From Paraburkholderia sp. UYCP14C (lineage in GTDB: Bacteria; Pseudomonadota; Gammaproteobacteria; Burkholderiales; Burkholderiaceae): DNA of 64,000 nt. Position numbers and translations under genes: made by a program. The first letter of the stretch is position 1; each line of letters starts with the position of its first letter. Below, one piece after another: positions 1 through 8,243 of this stretch. The stretch covers positions 1 through 64,000 of the forward strand of contig NZ_SELS01000032.1 of the NCBI RefSeq assembly GCF_004197395.1. Reading direction: 5' to 3'. The notes under the pieces are model-generated. The model was not told the origin of the DNA. It saw only the letters and a program-made list of their open reading frames with translations, and made no database searches.

Positions 1-40
1 CGAAGCCCGTCAGGAAAGGCTGATGAAGCTGGCCGCCTGA
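1..40 (+). CDS. C-terminal tail of an upstream gene (partial)
   Basis: An open frame enters from the left edge and closes at a TGA ending at base 40. It encodes only about a dozen residues (ending RLMKLAA), too few to recognise a family. It would be convergent with the porin gene. The remaining bases up to the porin stop show no further gene and no clear terminator. This could equally be a chance open frame. Confidence 0.3.
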   Translation, partial: EARQERLMKLAA

Positions 41-235
41 GCTGCAAAAGCTTGTCCAGACAACCGGAGCCGATACAGGCGACATTCACCATGTCATATC
101 AGTAAACACGTGCCACGTCGGCGAAGCGGCAGCGGCCAATGCGCGGCCATCGGTCGGGGGCACGCCAGGTGCAGCGCGACGGGCAAAGACTCCGCCTGAT
201 TGAACCGGTCGTGCCGCCGACCAAAACCGCATCGC

Positions 236-1420
236 CTAGAACGCGTGCCGCAACCCCACCATGCCGACGAACTGCGACGGACCCGACGACGGCGTCGTGT
301 TCTGCGAGTCGCCGACCACCGCAACCGCGTCGGCGATGGTCACGCCGCTGCCCGATGCGATCAGCGACTTGCCGCTTGCATGCTGATAGGCCTCGAGTGC
401 GTACAGCGTGGTGCGCGTCGACAGGTTGTAGGTTTGTTCCAGCGAGATCTGGTGATAGTGGGCCGGATCGGTGATGCCGTTCGCCTGGCTCGCCTGCGTG
501 AAGCTATAGCCGCCGCCGACGGTCACGCTCGGCGTGATCCGGTACGTCGCGATCGCGCCGTACGTGTTGAACACGGCCTTGTCGAAGAACAGCGAGCCGT
601 GGCCCGGCGCGTACTGCACATTCGAGTAATTGAGGCCGAGCATCAGATCGTGCCACGTATAGCGGCCCGCTGCGGCGATCATCTGCGTGCTGCGCGCGCT
701 CGCGTAGCCGTTATTGACCGGCGAGTTGATCGCGAAGCTGCCGAGGGCCGGGCTCGTCGCGATGTCCTTCAGCTTCACGTAGCCTGCCGCGAGCGAGATC
801 GGCTGGAAGTCGTAGCGCAACGCCGCGCTGAACAGGCCACCGTTCGCGACGCTGCCGGGCACGCCGCCGAGACCGTACTGCGCGCTTGCCTGCAGACCCG
901 CGATCGTCGGCGATAGATAGGTGATCGAATTATTGAAGCGCAGCGTCGTGTCGAGGGCGTCGAGATCGCCGGGGTGCGCGCCGGTCGCGCCGGTCAGCAC
1001 GCCGGTCGGTCCGAGAGCGCCGACCATATTGAAGTAGGGCGTGTACTGGCGGCCGAGCGTGACGGTGCCGTAGTGGTCGTTCGCGAGGCCGACATAAGCC
1101 TGGCGGTTGAACAGGTAGCCGGCGGTGCTTTGAGCGCCGGTCAGCGAATTGAAGCCGCTTTCCAGCCGGAAGATCGCCTTCGTGCCGCCGCCGAGGTCTT
1201 CGGCGCCGAGGAAGCCGAACTTGCTCGCCTGCAAGTTGCCTTGGCTCATGTAGAAGTTCGAATGTCCCTTCTGGTTGCTTGAGTAGGCGAATGCGTTGTC
1301 GACGACGCCGTACAGCGTGACGCTGCTTTGCGCCGACGCGCTGATCGACCATGCGGCGCCCGCAAACGGCAGGCAGCAGAGGACGAACGCGCGGGTGCGC
1401 GCGCGCTGGTTTATTTTCAT
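236..1420 (-). CDS. Gram-negative porin, Burkholderia OmpC-like
   Basis: Encodes a 394-residue outer-membrane general porin, a trimeric 16-strand beta-barrel admitting small hydrophilic solutes. Residues 1-30 form a signal peptide (basic start, hydrophobic core, cleavage after SASA). The mature start QSSVTLYG is the hallmark of Burkholderiales porins, followed by loops with YVGL and TLGRQYTP segments. The chain ends in GLRHAF, with the terminal Phe recognised by the BAM machinery. It lies 110 bases downstream of the glycoside hydrolase gene on the same strand, with a strong hairpin between them. It probably supplies the outer-membrane route for the sugar handled by that module, although such porins are usually unspecific. 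Confidence 0.93.
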   Translation of the reverse strand: MKINQRARTRAFVLCCLPFAGAAWSISASAQSSVTLYGVVDNAFAYSSNQKGHSNFYMSQGNLQASKFGFLGAEDLGGGTKAIFRLESGFNSLTGAQSTAGYLFNRQAYVGLANDHYGTVTLGRQYTPYFNMVGALGPTGVLTGATGAHPGDLDALDTTLRFNNSITYLSPTIAGLQASAQYGLGGVPGSVANGGLFSAALRYDFQPISLAAGYVKLKDIATSPALGSFAINSPVNNGYASARSTQMIAAAGRYTWHDLMLGLNYSNVQYAPGHGSLFFDKAVFNTYGAIATYRITPSVTVGGGYSFTQASQANGITDPAHYHQISLEQTYNLSTRTTLYALEAYQHASGKSLIASGSGVTIADAVAVVGDSQNTTPSSGPSQFVGMVGLRHAF

Positions 1421-1447
1421 GATTGGGATGTCTCCAGACTGGATGGA

Positions 1448-1467
1448 CGGCCTGATCCCTCAGGCCG
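1448..1467 (-). repeat. Intercistronic hairpin between glycoside hydrolase and porin genes
   Basis: A perfect 8-base inverted repeat (CGGCCTGA / TCAGGCCG) with a 4-base loop sits 28-47 bases upstream of the porin start. No run of T follows on the minus strand, so it is not a standard intrinsic terminator. It may be a processing or stability element that sets porin expression apart from the upstream genes. Confidence 0.5.
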
Positions 1468-1530
1468 GTGCGGTTTGTTGTTCAGTGCCTGGTAGTGCGA
1501 GTCAGTACTCTTTTGTCTTGATGCGGTGAC

Positions 1531-3966
1531 TCAGTGCGGCAGCGCAATCGTCAGGCAGCGCCAGCCGTCCGCGATGTGATCGGCCGCGAGCGTGCCGTTC
1601 GTGCAGACGATCGCGCGTGCTTCATGCATCGGCACAAACACGCGCACTTGCGGCTGCGCATGATGCGTCCATCGCGGACGCTCGAGCGTCACGCGCAACG
1701 TATTCGCGTCGCCGGTCAGCGTGACGTTCCAGCGGCCCTGCTCGCCATTGCGCCAGGCCTCGGTCTCGCCGTCGTCCTCGATCGAGCCGCCTTGCGCGGT
1801 GCCCGCGCCGGCGTACGGCACCGCGAGGAATGCGCGTTCGTCGGCAGGACGGCCGAAATGCTGCTCGGCGATGTTGAGCGGAATCACGCTGCCTTCGCGC
1901 AGCAGGAACACCGGCCGCTCGAACGGTGCGGGCAGCGTGACGGTCTGGCCGCCTTCGAACGCTTCGCCGCTCCAGTACGACACCCAGCGCGAACCGGCCG
2001 GCAGGTACACGTCGCGCGTGCTCTGGCCCGGATCGACCACCGGCGCGACCAGCATCGACGCGCCGAGCATCATGTCGTCGCCATCGACGAGGCAGCGCGG
2101 ATCGTGCGGAAACTCCGCGAACAGCGGCCGCAGCACCGGCTCGTACGCGCTGTGCGATTGCCACAGCAACTCGTACAGGTAGGGAATCAGGCGATAGCGC
2201 AGCTTGATCAGATCAGCCACGTGCCGCGTGACTTCGGGATGCATCCACGGCTCGTTGACGGTGCCGTCGTCGTTCCACGAGTGAATCGAAAAGCGCGGCA
2301 GGAAGATGCCGAACGCGACCCAGCGCGCGAACAGTTCCGGCTCCGGCGCGGGACCCGAGAAGCCGCCGATGTCGTGGCCGCTGTTCGACACGCCCGACAT
2401 CGCGAGCCCGAGCCCCATCTTCAGATTGAAGCGCAGCGTTTCCCACGACGTGTAGTTGTCGCCCGACCACGTTTGCACGTATCGATGCATGCCGACGCCG
2501 CCCGAGCGCGACACGAGGAACGGGCGCTTGTCGGGCGCGTGCTCGCGCTGCGCGTCGTGCGACGCGCGCATCATCAGCTGCGTTTGCAGCACCTTCGCCT
2601 GGTGTGCCGGATACGGCTTGCCGAAGCCGCGTGCGATCGCATGCGGCGACCAGATCTCGAACTCGTTGTTGTCGTTCCAGGTGGATGCGATGCCGTACTG
2701 GAGCAACGCGTCTTTCACGCGAGCCTTCCACCAGTCGATCGTCGCGGGATTCGTGAAGTCGAGATATGCGCCGACTTCGTCCCAGAACTGCACCCATGCG
2801 GGCTCGCCATCGGGCGCTTCGATCAGCAGGCCAGCCTGGGCGACGTCGTCGAACGCCGGGTGGTCCTGCAGCAGACACGGCTTGATGTTCGCGCACAGAC
2901 GCACGCCGTGATCGAGATAGCTCTGCACGAAGCCGCGGATGTCGGGAAACTTCTCGTGATTCCAGTTGAACACGTAACGCTTCGGCCCGATCGACGTATA
3001 GCCCGACGACAGATGGAACGAATCGCACAGCACGTCGTGCTCGCGGCAGCGCTCGATGAATTCGCCCATCTGCTGCTGCGCGTCCGGCGCGTCGGTGTAG
3101 CTCATCGTCGAGCCCGAGTAGCCGAGGCCCCACTTCGGCATCCACGCGGGACGTCCGGTGAGCCACGTAAAGCGGCGCACCGCGTCGAGCGGCGAGCCCG
3201 GCGACGCAATGAAGTAGTAGTCGAGATCGCCATGCTCTGCGATGAAATGCCGATAGTGACCGTGATAGTTGTCGAGCTCGCGACCCATGTCGAAACGGCA
3301 ATCGGCGAGCGTGTCGTAGAACAGGCCGAAGCCCGTCGACGTCTGCGGCTGCCACGTCACGTAGAACGGAATGTGTTTGTAGAGCGGGTCCGTGGTGCGC
3401 GCGCTGTAGCCCATCGCGTCGATATTGCGCATCTCGTAGCTTTGCTGCGCGCGATCGAGCGAGCCGGCACGCTCGCCAAGGCCCACATACATTTCGTCGC
3501 GACGCCGCTCGACGTAGTGATAGACGCGCGAGTCCCACCAGCCGAAGTTGTACGCCTGGGTCTTGCGATCGCTCATCACGCGATGCCACGTGCCTTCGTG
3601 CAGGATGTCCCACGCGCAGGCGCCGCCTTCGAGCGCGACGCTCACGCGCACACGCGCGGTTTCGATCACGAGGTGGCCGGCCTGTTCGCTCACCGTGAAC
3701 GGCGGCGGTGTGAAGCCGCTCAGGTCGCGGCGCTCGCGGCCTTCGAGCGGCACGTCGTCGGCGCCGGGCGCGATCGCCCACGTGCGCGGACCGTGCGTTT
3801 CGCCGTCCGGCAGCACGAGCACGCGGATGATGTCTTCGGCGAGCACGAACAGCTCGATGCGGCAATTCGATTGCGCGCTCAGTACGACCGGGTTGCCCGC
3901 GGCGTTGCCGGCGTTGGGAGCGAGCGCGAAGCGCGGCGGATGTTTGAGATTGATCTGTGAATGCAT
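1531..3966 (-). CDS. Glycoside hydrolase family 31 (alpha-glucosidase type)
   Basis: Encodes 811 residues. The N-terminal beta-sandwich (about 1-270) precedes a GH31 (beta/alpha)8 catalytic barrel. The nucleophile is Asp432 in WNDNNE and the acid/base is Asp503 in WSGDN. The WND-x-NE form is typical of GH31 alpha-glucosidases; alpha-xylosidases usually carry KTDFGE, so hydrolysis of an alpha-glucoside is the better guess. No signal peptide is visible, which implies cytoplasmic action on imported oligosaccharide. The start lies 19 bases after the transporter stop, pointing to one transcript with the MFS gene; the porin follows. The exact substrate is not readable from sequence. Confidence 0.9.
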   Translation of the reverse strand: MHSQINLKHPPRFALAPNAGNAAGNPVVLSAQSNCRIELFVLAEDIIRVLVLPDGETHGPRTWAIAPGADDVPLEGRERRDLSGFTPPPFTVSEQAGHLVIETARVRVSVALEGGACAWDILHEGTWHRVMSDRKTQAYNFGWWDSRVYHYVERRRDEMYVGLGERAGSLDRAQQSYEMRNIDAMGYSARTTDPLYKHIPFYVTWQPQTSTGFGLFYDTLADCRFDMGRELDNYHGHYRHFIAEHGDLDYYFIASPGSPLDAVRRFTWLTGRPAWMPKWGLGYSGSTMSYTDAPDAQQQMGEFIERCREHDVLCDSFHLSSGYTSIGPKRYVFNWNHEKFPDIRGFVQSYLDHGVRLCANIKPCLLQDHPAFDDVAQAGLLIEAPDGEPAWVQFWDEVGAYLDFTNPATIDWWKARVKDALLQYGIASTWNDNNEFEIWSPHAIARGFGKPYPAHQAKVLQTQLMMRASHDAQREHAPDKRPFLVSRSGGVGMHRYVQTWSGDNYTSWETLRFNLKMGLGLAMSGVSNSGHDIGGFSGPAPEPELFARWVAFGIFLPRFSIHSWNDDGTVNEPWMHPEVTRHVADLIKLRYRLIPYLYELLWQSHSAYEPVLRPLFAEFPHDPRCLVDGDDMMLGASMLVAPVVDPGQSTRDVYLPAGSRWVSYWSGEAFEGGQTVTLPAPFERPVFLLREGSVIPLNIAEQHFGRPADERAFLAVPYAGAGTAQGGSIEDDGETEAWRNGEQGRWNVTLTGDANTLRVTLERPRWTHHAQPQVRVFVPMHEARAIVCTNGTLAADHIADGWRCLTIALPH

Positions 3967-3985
3967 GATGAGTCTTCGAGGGAGG

Positions 3986-5276
3986 TCAGGCGGCAGTGTT
4001 GACGCTCAGGTCGGCGCGGCGCGCGCGGCCGTGGCGCGGCACACCGCGCATCAGGATGATCAGCAGCGTGGCGCCGATGATGTCGAACGCGCCGAGCGCA
4101 CCGAACAGCGGCGTGTAGCCGATCGAATCGGCGAGCGCGCCGACCATCAGCGAGAAGCCGAGGCCGCCGATCCCATGCGGCCATGCCCGCGAAGCCCGCA
4201 ACGGTGCCGACTTCGCCCGGATCGAAGACGTCGGCGGCGAGCGTGTTGACGAGCGCCGAGATCATCTGGTGCGCGAAGCCGCCGACGCAGAAGAGGGCGA
4301 TGGCCTGGTACGGCGAGGCGACGAGACCGATCGACGCCGGTCCGAGCATCATCAGCGCGCCGAGCACGACGCCCGAGATGCGCGACCAGATCAGCGGCAC
4401 GCGAAAATGCTTCATCAGGAACGGCGACAGATAGCCGCCGAACAGGCCGCCCAGGTCCGCGGCGAGAAACGGCAGCCACGCGAACATCGCGATCTGCTTC
4501 AGATCCATATGTCGCTGGGTGGCGAGATAAAGCGGAATCCAGAAGCTGAACGTTTGCCACGCGGGCTCGGCGAAAAAGCGCGCCTGCGCGATGGCCCAGA
4601 AGCGGCGCGTGCGCAGCACTTCACGCACGCTCGCGCGGCGCCCCGCCGGCGGTGCCTGACCTTCGACGATCGCGGTGCGCTCGGCGTCGCTCACGCGCTT
4701 GTGCTCGGCGGGCGAGCGGTACAGCACGAACCATGCGGCGGCCCAGAAGAAGCCGAGTGCGCCGGTCACCGCGAAGGCGCTCTGCCAGCCGTAGCGCAGC
4801 GACAGGAACACGACGAGCGGCGGCGCGAGCAGCGAGCCGAGCGACGTACCCGCATTGAAGTAGCCGACCGCAACGGACTTCTCACGATCGGGAAACCATT
4901 CTGCGACGACCTTCATGCCGGCCGGAATCGCGACCGCTTCGGACAGGCCCATGAAGCCGCGCAATGCCGCGAGCGAAAACCAGCTGCCCGCGAAACCGTG
5001 GAACACGCCGGTCAACGACCACAGGCACGCAAACAGCGCGAAGCCGAGGCGCAGCCCGCTCAGATCGATGATCAGGCCGCAGACCGGCTGCATCACCGTA
5101 TAGCCGACCTGGAACGCGCCGACCACGTAGGAGTACTGCCGCGTGCTCATGTGCAGCAGCTTCATCAGCTCGGGCGCCATCACGCCGAGCGCGTTACGCG
5201 ACAGATAGTTGACGATCGTCCCAACGCAAACGAGGGCGATGATCCACCAGCGCAATCCCTTGATCGTTTTCAACAT
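3986..5276 (-). pseudogene. MFS transporter (ExuT/ACS-like) with a single-base frameshift
   Basis: Encodes a 12-helix major facilitator of the anion:cation symporter/hexuronate group. The frame runs from ATG at 5276, which has a GGAG ribosome site, through eleven or so helices to GFAGMAAW. It then loses frame in a run of three C (4172-4174, plus strand). Removing one base restores GGLGFSLMVGALADSIGY through a final helix to the stop at 3986, giving about 429 residues, the normal family length. Uncorrected, the frame reads arginine-rich nonsense and ends inside the hydrolase gene at 3879. It is either a real recent mutation or a sequencing error; everything else in the gene looks intact. A longer start at 5357 is less likely. 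It is probably the inner-membrane importer of the sugar module. Confidence 0.8.
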
Positions 5277-5736
5277 CAGTCTCCATGGCGCATTGAGCGG
5301 TTGCCTTCTGAAGCAAAGCTCAGGAATGCGCGAATTCGAACATTTATTGATTTTCAATAGCAGTCATCCTACCACTTGGAAGCGACCTCGATATCCGGGA
5401 AAACCATAGTTGTTGGCGCATGTTTGCTTGATTTATCGGGATAATTTAATAATTTTTGCCAGAATGGGCGGAAGTGATCAGATGACTTGAGCGAAAAATA
5501 TCGAACGTGCATGTTCTTTCGAACATTTGAATGTTCGTTTTCGGAAGATCGATGAGGCGGGGAAGCGTTGGCCGCGCGGGCGGCGTTTTTTCACGGCCGG
5601 CTGGCGGATGTAACCAGACGTTACGCCGCCGTCGGCGAGGCGATTTTCAGCATCAGTTATTACAAAGTTGAAATACGCGGCTTGCCGCCTTGCGCTATAT
5701 TTCCGCCAACAAAACATGTTCGTACAAAGGTGATCA
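5277..5736. other. 460-base divergent intergenic region with palindromic sites
   Basis: No convincing gene lies here. The region separates the leftward sugar module from the rightward small secreted protein and is clearly more AT-rich than its flanks, as expected for promoters. It carries CGAACATT-type sites at 5337-5344, 5503-5516 (imperfect palindrome) and 5520-5537 (perfect palindrome), and a half-site ATGTTCG at 5716-5722. An open frame on the minus strand (5478-5840) overlaps the secreted-protein gene and shows no coding character. Confidence 0.6.
5503..5537. promoter_or_regulatory. Tandem palindromic operator candidate (GAACATT sites)
   Basis: CGAACATTTGAATGTTCG at 5520-5537 is a perfect inverted repeat with 8-base arms and a TG spacer. 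Immediately to its left, GAACGTGCATGTTC (5503-5516) is a second, imperfect copy. The two centres are 19 bases apart, close to two helical turns. This is the form expected for a dimeric repressor bound in tandem, probably controlling the transporter-hydrolase-porin genes. No regulator gene lies next to the module in this window. Confidence 0.5.
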
Positions 5737-6084
5737 ATGAAGTCCGCTCGTCTTGTTCCGCTAATGCTCGGGGTGTTGACGTTGGCTACATCGGGTGCCG
5801 CGATGGCCGCGGGGCTCAACATCGGGGTCAATATCGGCATTCCCGCGCCGGTCTACGTCGCACCGGCTCCGGTCTATGCGCCGCCGCCGCCGCCTCCGCC
5901 GCCCGTCATATATCAGCCGGCTCCCGTGTACTACGGCGGTCCGCAAATCGTGGTGGGCTGGCATGGCGACCGTTACTGGGACGGCCGTCGCTACTGGGCG
6001 CGTGACGACTGGTATCGCCACCATCCGCCGGGCCACGGCGACTATGCGCACGGTCATTACGACGAGCATCGCGGCTGGCATTGA
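5737..6084 (+). CDS. Small secreted Pro/Tyr/His-rich protein
   Basis: Encodes 115 residues. A classical signal peptide (residues 1-25, ending AAMAA) is followed by an alternating VNIGIPAPVYVAPAPVY stretch and eight consecutive prolines (49-56). The C-terminal part is rich in Trp, Tyr, Arg and His (WHGDRYWDGRRYW and GHGDYAHGHYDEHRGWH). I recognise no enzyme domain. Similar short exported proteins with YxPPP and WxxRRYW motifs are common in Burkholderiales and are annotated as hypothetical. The His-rich tail suggests possible metal binding, but that is inference. Its own terminator follows at 6136. Confidence 0.75.
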   Translation: MKSARLVPLMLGVLTLATSGAAMAAGLNIGVNIGIPAPVYVAPAPVYAPPPPPPPPVIYQPAPVYYGGPQIVVGWHGDRYWDGRRYWARDDWYRHHPPGHGDYAHGHYDEHRGWH

Positions 6085-6135
6085 GTCGGCGCCGCCTGAG
6101 CCTCGAAGCGCGCCGACCGGCCGCATCGACAACAG

Positions 6136-6165
6136 AACCGCCCTTCGAGGGCGGTTTTTGTTTTT
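6136..6165 (+). terminator. Intrinsic terminator after the small secreted protein gene
   Basis: An 8-base perfect GC-rich stem (AACCGCCC / GGGCGGTT) with loop TTCGA is followed by a T-rich tract on the plus strand, ending the transcript of the 5737 gene before yejA. Confidence 0.85.
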
Positions 6166-6277
6166 ACGCTGAAAACATTCGATAGCTGACGCATTTCGCC
6201 GCAGGCGCCCGCCGGATCGCGCAAGCTAATTGGGTAGAATCCCCGCATCGCCACTGCCAACTTCCCAGCACGACTCC

Positions 6278-8194
6278 ATGACAACCGGCTCGCGACGGGT
6301 TCAAACGCCTGAGGGACTTCGGCACAGCGTGATCCACGGACCCTTGCGCGCCGCGTTCGCCGTCGCGCTGCTGTGCGCGAGCCTGTTCGTCGCACCGCAC
6401 GCGCATGCCGCGCATGCGATCGCGCAATACGGTGAGCCGAAATATCCGGCCGGCTTCAAGCACTTCGATTACGTCAATCCCGATGCGCCGAAAGGCGGCA
6501 CGCTCGTGCTCGCGAATCCGAGCCGTCTGACGAGCTTCGACAAGTTCAATCCGTTCACGCTGCGCGGCAACGCGGCGCCCGGCCTCGAGTTGATGTTCGA
6601 GAGCCTGACGATCGGCAGCAGCGACGAAGTCGCGTCGGCCTATGGGCTGCTCGCCGACGACATCGTCGTCGCGCGCGACGGCCTCTCGGTCACGTTCCAC
6701 ATCAATCCGCGCGCGCGCTTTTCGAACGGCGACCCGGTCACCGCCGACGACGTCAAGTTCTCGCTCGACACGCTGAAGAGCCCGCAAGCCGCGCCGCAGT
6801 TCGCATCGCTTTTCGGCGAGATCAAGGGTGCGGTCGTCGTCGATCCGGCCACGGTGCGTTTCGAGTTTCGCGAGCGCAATCGCGAGTTGCCGCTGCTCGC
6901 GGGCAGCATGCCGGTGTTCTCGCGCAAGTGGGGGATGAAGCCGGACGGCAGCCGCATTCCGTTCGATCAGCTTGCGTTCGAGAAGCCGATCGGCAGCGGG
7001 CCGTACCTGATCGACAGCTACGACAACGGCCGCACGATCACGTTCAAACGCGACCCGCACTACTGGGGCGCCGATCTGCCGGTGCGCGTCGGCATGAACA
7101 ACTTCGATCGCATCGTCTACAAGCTGTATGCCGATCCCACCGCGCGCCTCGAAGCGTTCAAGGCCGGCGAATACGATGCGCTCGTCGAATACATCGCGCG
7201 CAACTGGGTGCGCCGCGACGTCGGCAAGAAGTTCGACAGCGGCGAGCTGATCAAGCGCGAGTTCCCACAGCACAACGGCACCGGCATGCAGGGCTTTTTC
7301 CTCAACACGCGCCGGCCGCTGTTCCAGGACGTGCGGGTGCGCAAGGCGCTCGATCTCGCACTCGACTTTCAATGGCTGAACCGTCAGCTCTTTTTCAGCC
7401 AGTACACGCGCATCGACAGCTATTTCGCCAACACCGAATGGCAGGCGAAGGGGCTGCCGTCGCCGGGCGAACTCGCGCTGCTCGAACCGTTTCGCGCGCA
7501 GCTCGACCCGGCGGTATTCGGGCCGCTGCCGAAGCAGCCCGATACCGATCCGCCCGGCTCGTTGCGTGCGAATCTGCTCGAGGCGCGCGATCTGTTGCAG
7601 CAGGCCGGCTGGACCTACCGCGACGGCGCGCTGCGCAACGCGAAGGGCGAGCCGTTCCAGTTCGAGATACTCGACGACTCGGGGTCGGCCTCATCGATGG
7701 AGCCGATCATCGCGACCTTCACGCGCAATCTGCAGAAGCTCGGCATCACGGCGAACTTCCGCACGGCCGACTTCGCGGTGTATCAGAAGCGGCTCGATGC
7801 CTTCGATTTCGACGTGACGACGCTGCGCATGCCCGACGTGCAGGTGCCCGGCGCCGAGCAGGTCACCCGCTTCGGCAGCAAGTCGGCCGATACGCCCGGC
7901 TCGGACAACGCGATCGGCCTGAAGTCGGCCGCCGTCGACGCGGTGCTGGACGCGCTCGTGCATGCGCAAACGCGTGAGCAACTGACCGACGCCGCACATG
8001 CGCTCGACCGTCTACTCACGCATGGCTACTATGTGGTACCGCAGTGGTACAGCGCCACGCATCGCGTCGCATTCAAGCGCGGGCTCGCGTGGCCGAAGAC
8101 TTTGCCGCTGTACTATGGCGCGGAGGGCTGGATCACGTCGATGTGGTGGTACGAGGATCCGCAGGCGCGCACGCACACCGGCGCCGCCGACTGA
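6278..8194 (+). CDS. yejA: Peptide ABC transporter substrate-binding protein YejA
   Basis: Encodes a family 5 (SBP_bac_5) extracellular solute-binding protein of 638 residues from the ATG at 6278; an in-frame ATG at 6230 would only lengthen the pre-sequence. A signal peptide ends near residue 45 (HAHA). The mature chain has the cluster C features of oligopeptide-binding proteins: YPAGFKHFDYVNPDAPKGG near the N-terminus, and a C-terminal GLKSAAVDAVLD segment. It delivers peptides from the periplasm to the YejBEF complex; in Escherichia coli and Salmonella this system takes up microcin C-type peptides and affects peptide resistance. The permease gene begins 49 bases downstream. Confidence 0.93.
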   Translation: MTTGSRRVQTPEGLRHSVIHGPLRAAFAVALLCASLFVAPHAHAAHAIAQYGEPKYPAGFKHFDYVNPDAPKGGTLVLANPSRLTSFDKFNPFTLRGNAAPGLELMFESLTIGSSDEVASAYGLLADDIVVARDGLSVTFHINPRARFSNGDPVTADDVKFSLDTLKSPQAAPQFASLFGEIKGAVVVDPATVRFEFRERNRELPLLAGSMPVFSRKWGMKPDGSRIPFDQLAFEKPIGSGPYLIDSYDNGRTITFKRDPHYWGADLPVRVGMNNFDRIVYKLYADPTARLEAFKAGEYDALVEYIARNWVRRDVGKKFDSGELIKREFPQHNGTGMQGFFLNTRRPLFQDVRVRKALDLALDFQWLNRQLFFSQYTRIDSYFANTEWQAKGLPSPGELALLEPFRAQLDPAVFGPLPKQPDTDPPGSLRANLLEARDLLQQAGWTYRDGALRNAKGEPFQFEILDDSGSASSMEPIIATFTRNLQKLGITANFRTADFAVYQKRLDAFDFDVTTLRMPDVQVPGAEQVTRFGSKSADTPGSDNAIGLKSAAVDAVLDALVHAQTREQLTDAAHALDRLLTHGYYVVPQWYSATHRVAFKRGLAWPKTLPLYYGAEGWITSMWWYEDPQARTHTGAAD

Positions 8195-8243
8195 TCCGCA
8201 GACCTATCGTCTCAACCAACGCGTTCGCTCTGGAACACCGCCT

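Noticed and set aside
1534-3960. An 808-residue open frame antisense to the GH31 gene, and similar long antisense frames (48562-52134 minus, 58583-61216 plus)
   Set aside because: They are shadows of high-GC genes: Arg/Ala/His-rich translations with no domain logic, fully opposite well-recognised genes.
3879-4170. Arginine-rich C-terminus of the MFS frame as a novel domain
   Set aside because: It is the product of the frameshift; the expected final helices appear in the neighbouring frame.
5478-5840. A 120-residue minus-strand frame opposite the small secreted protein
   Set aside because: It has no motif or signal sequence, overlaps a gene with a clear signal peptide, and covers the palindromic control region.
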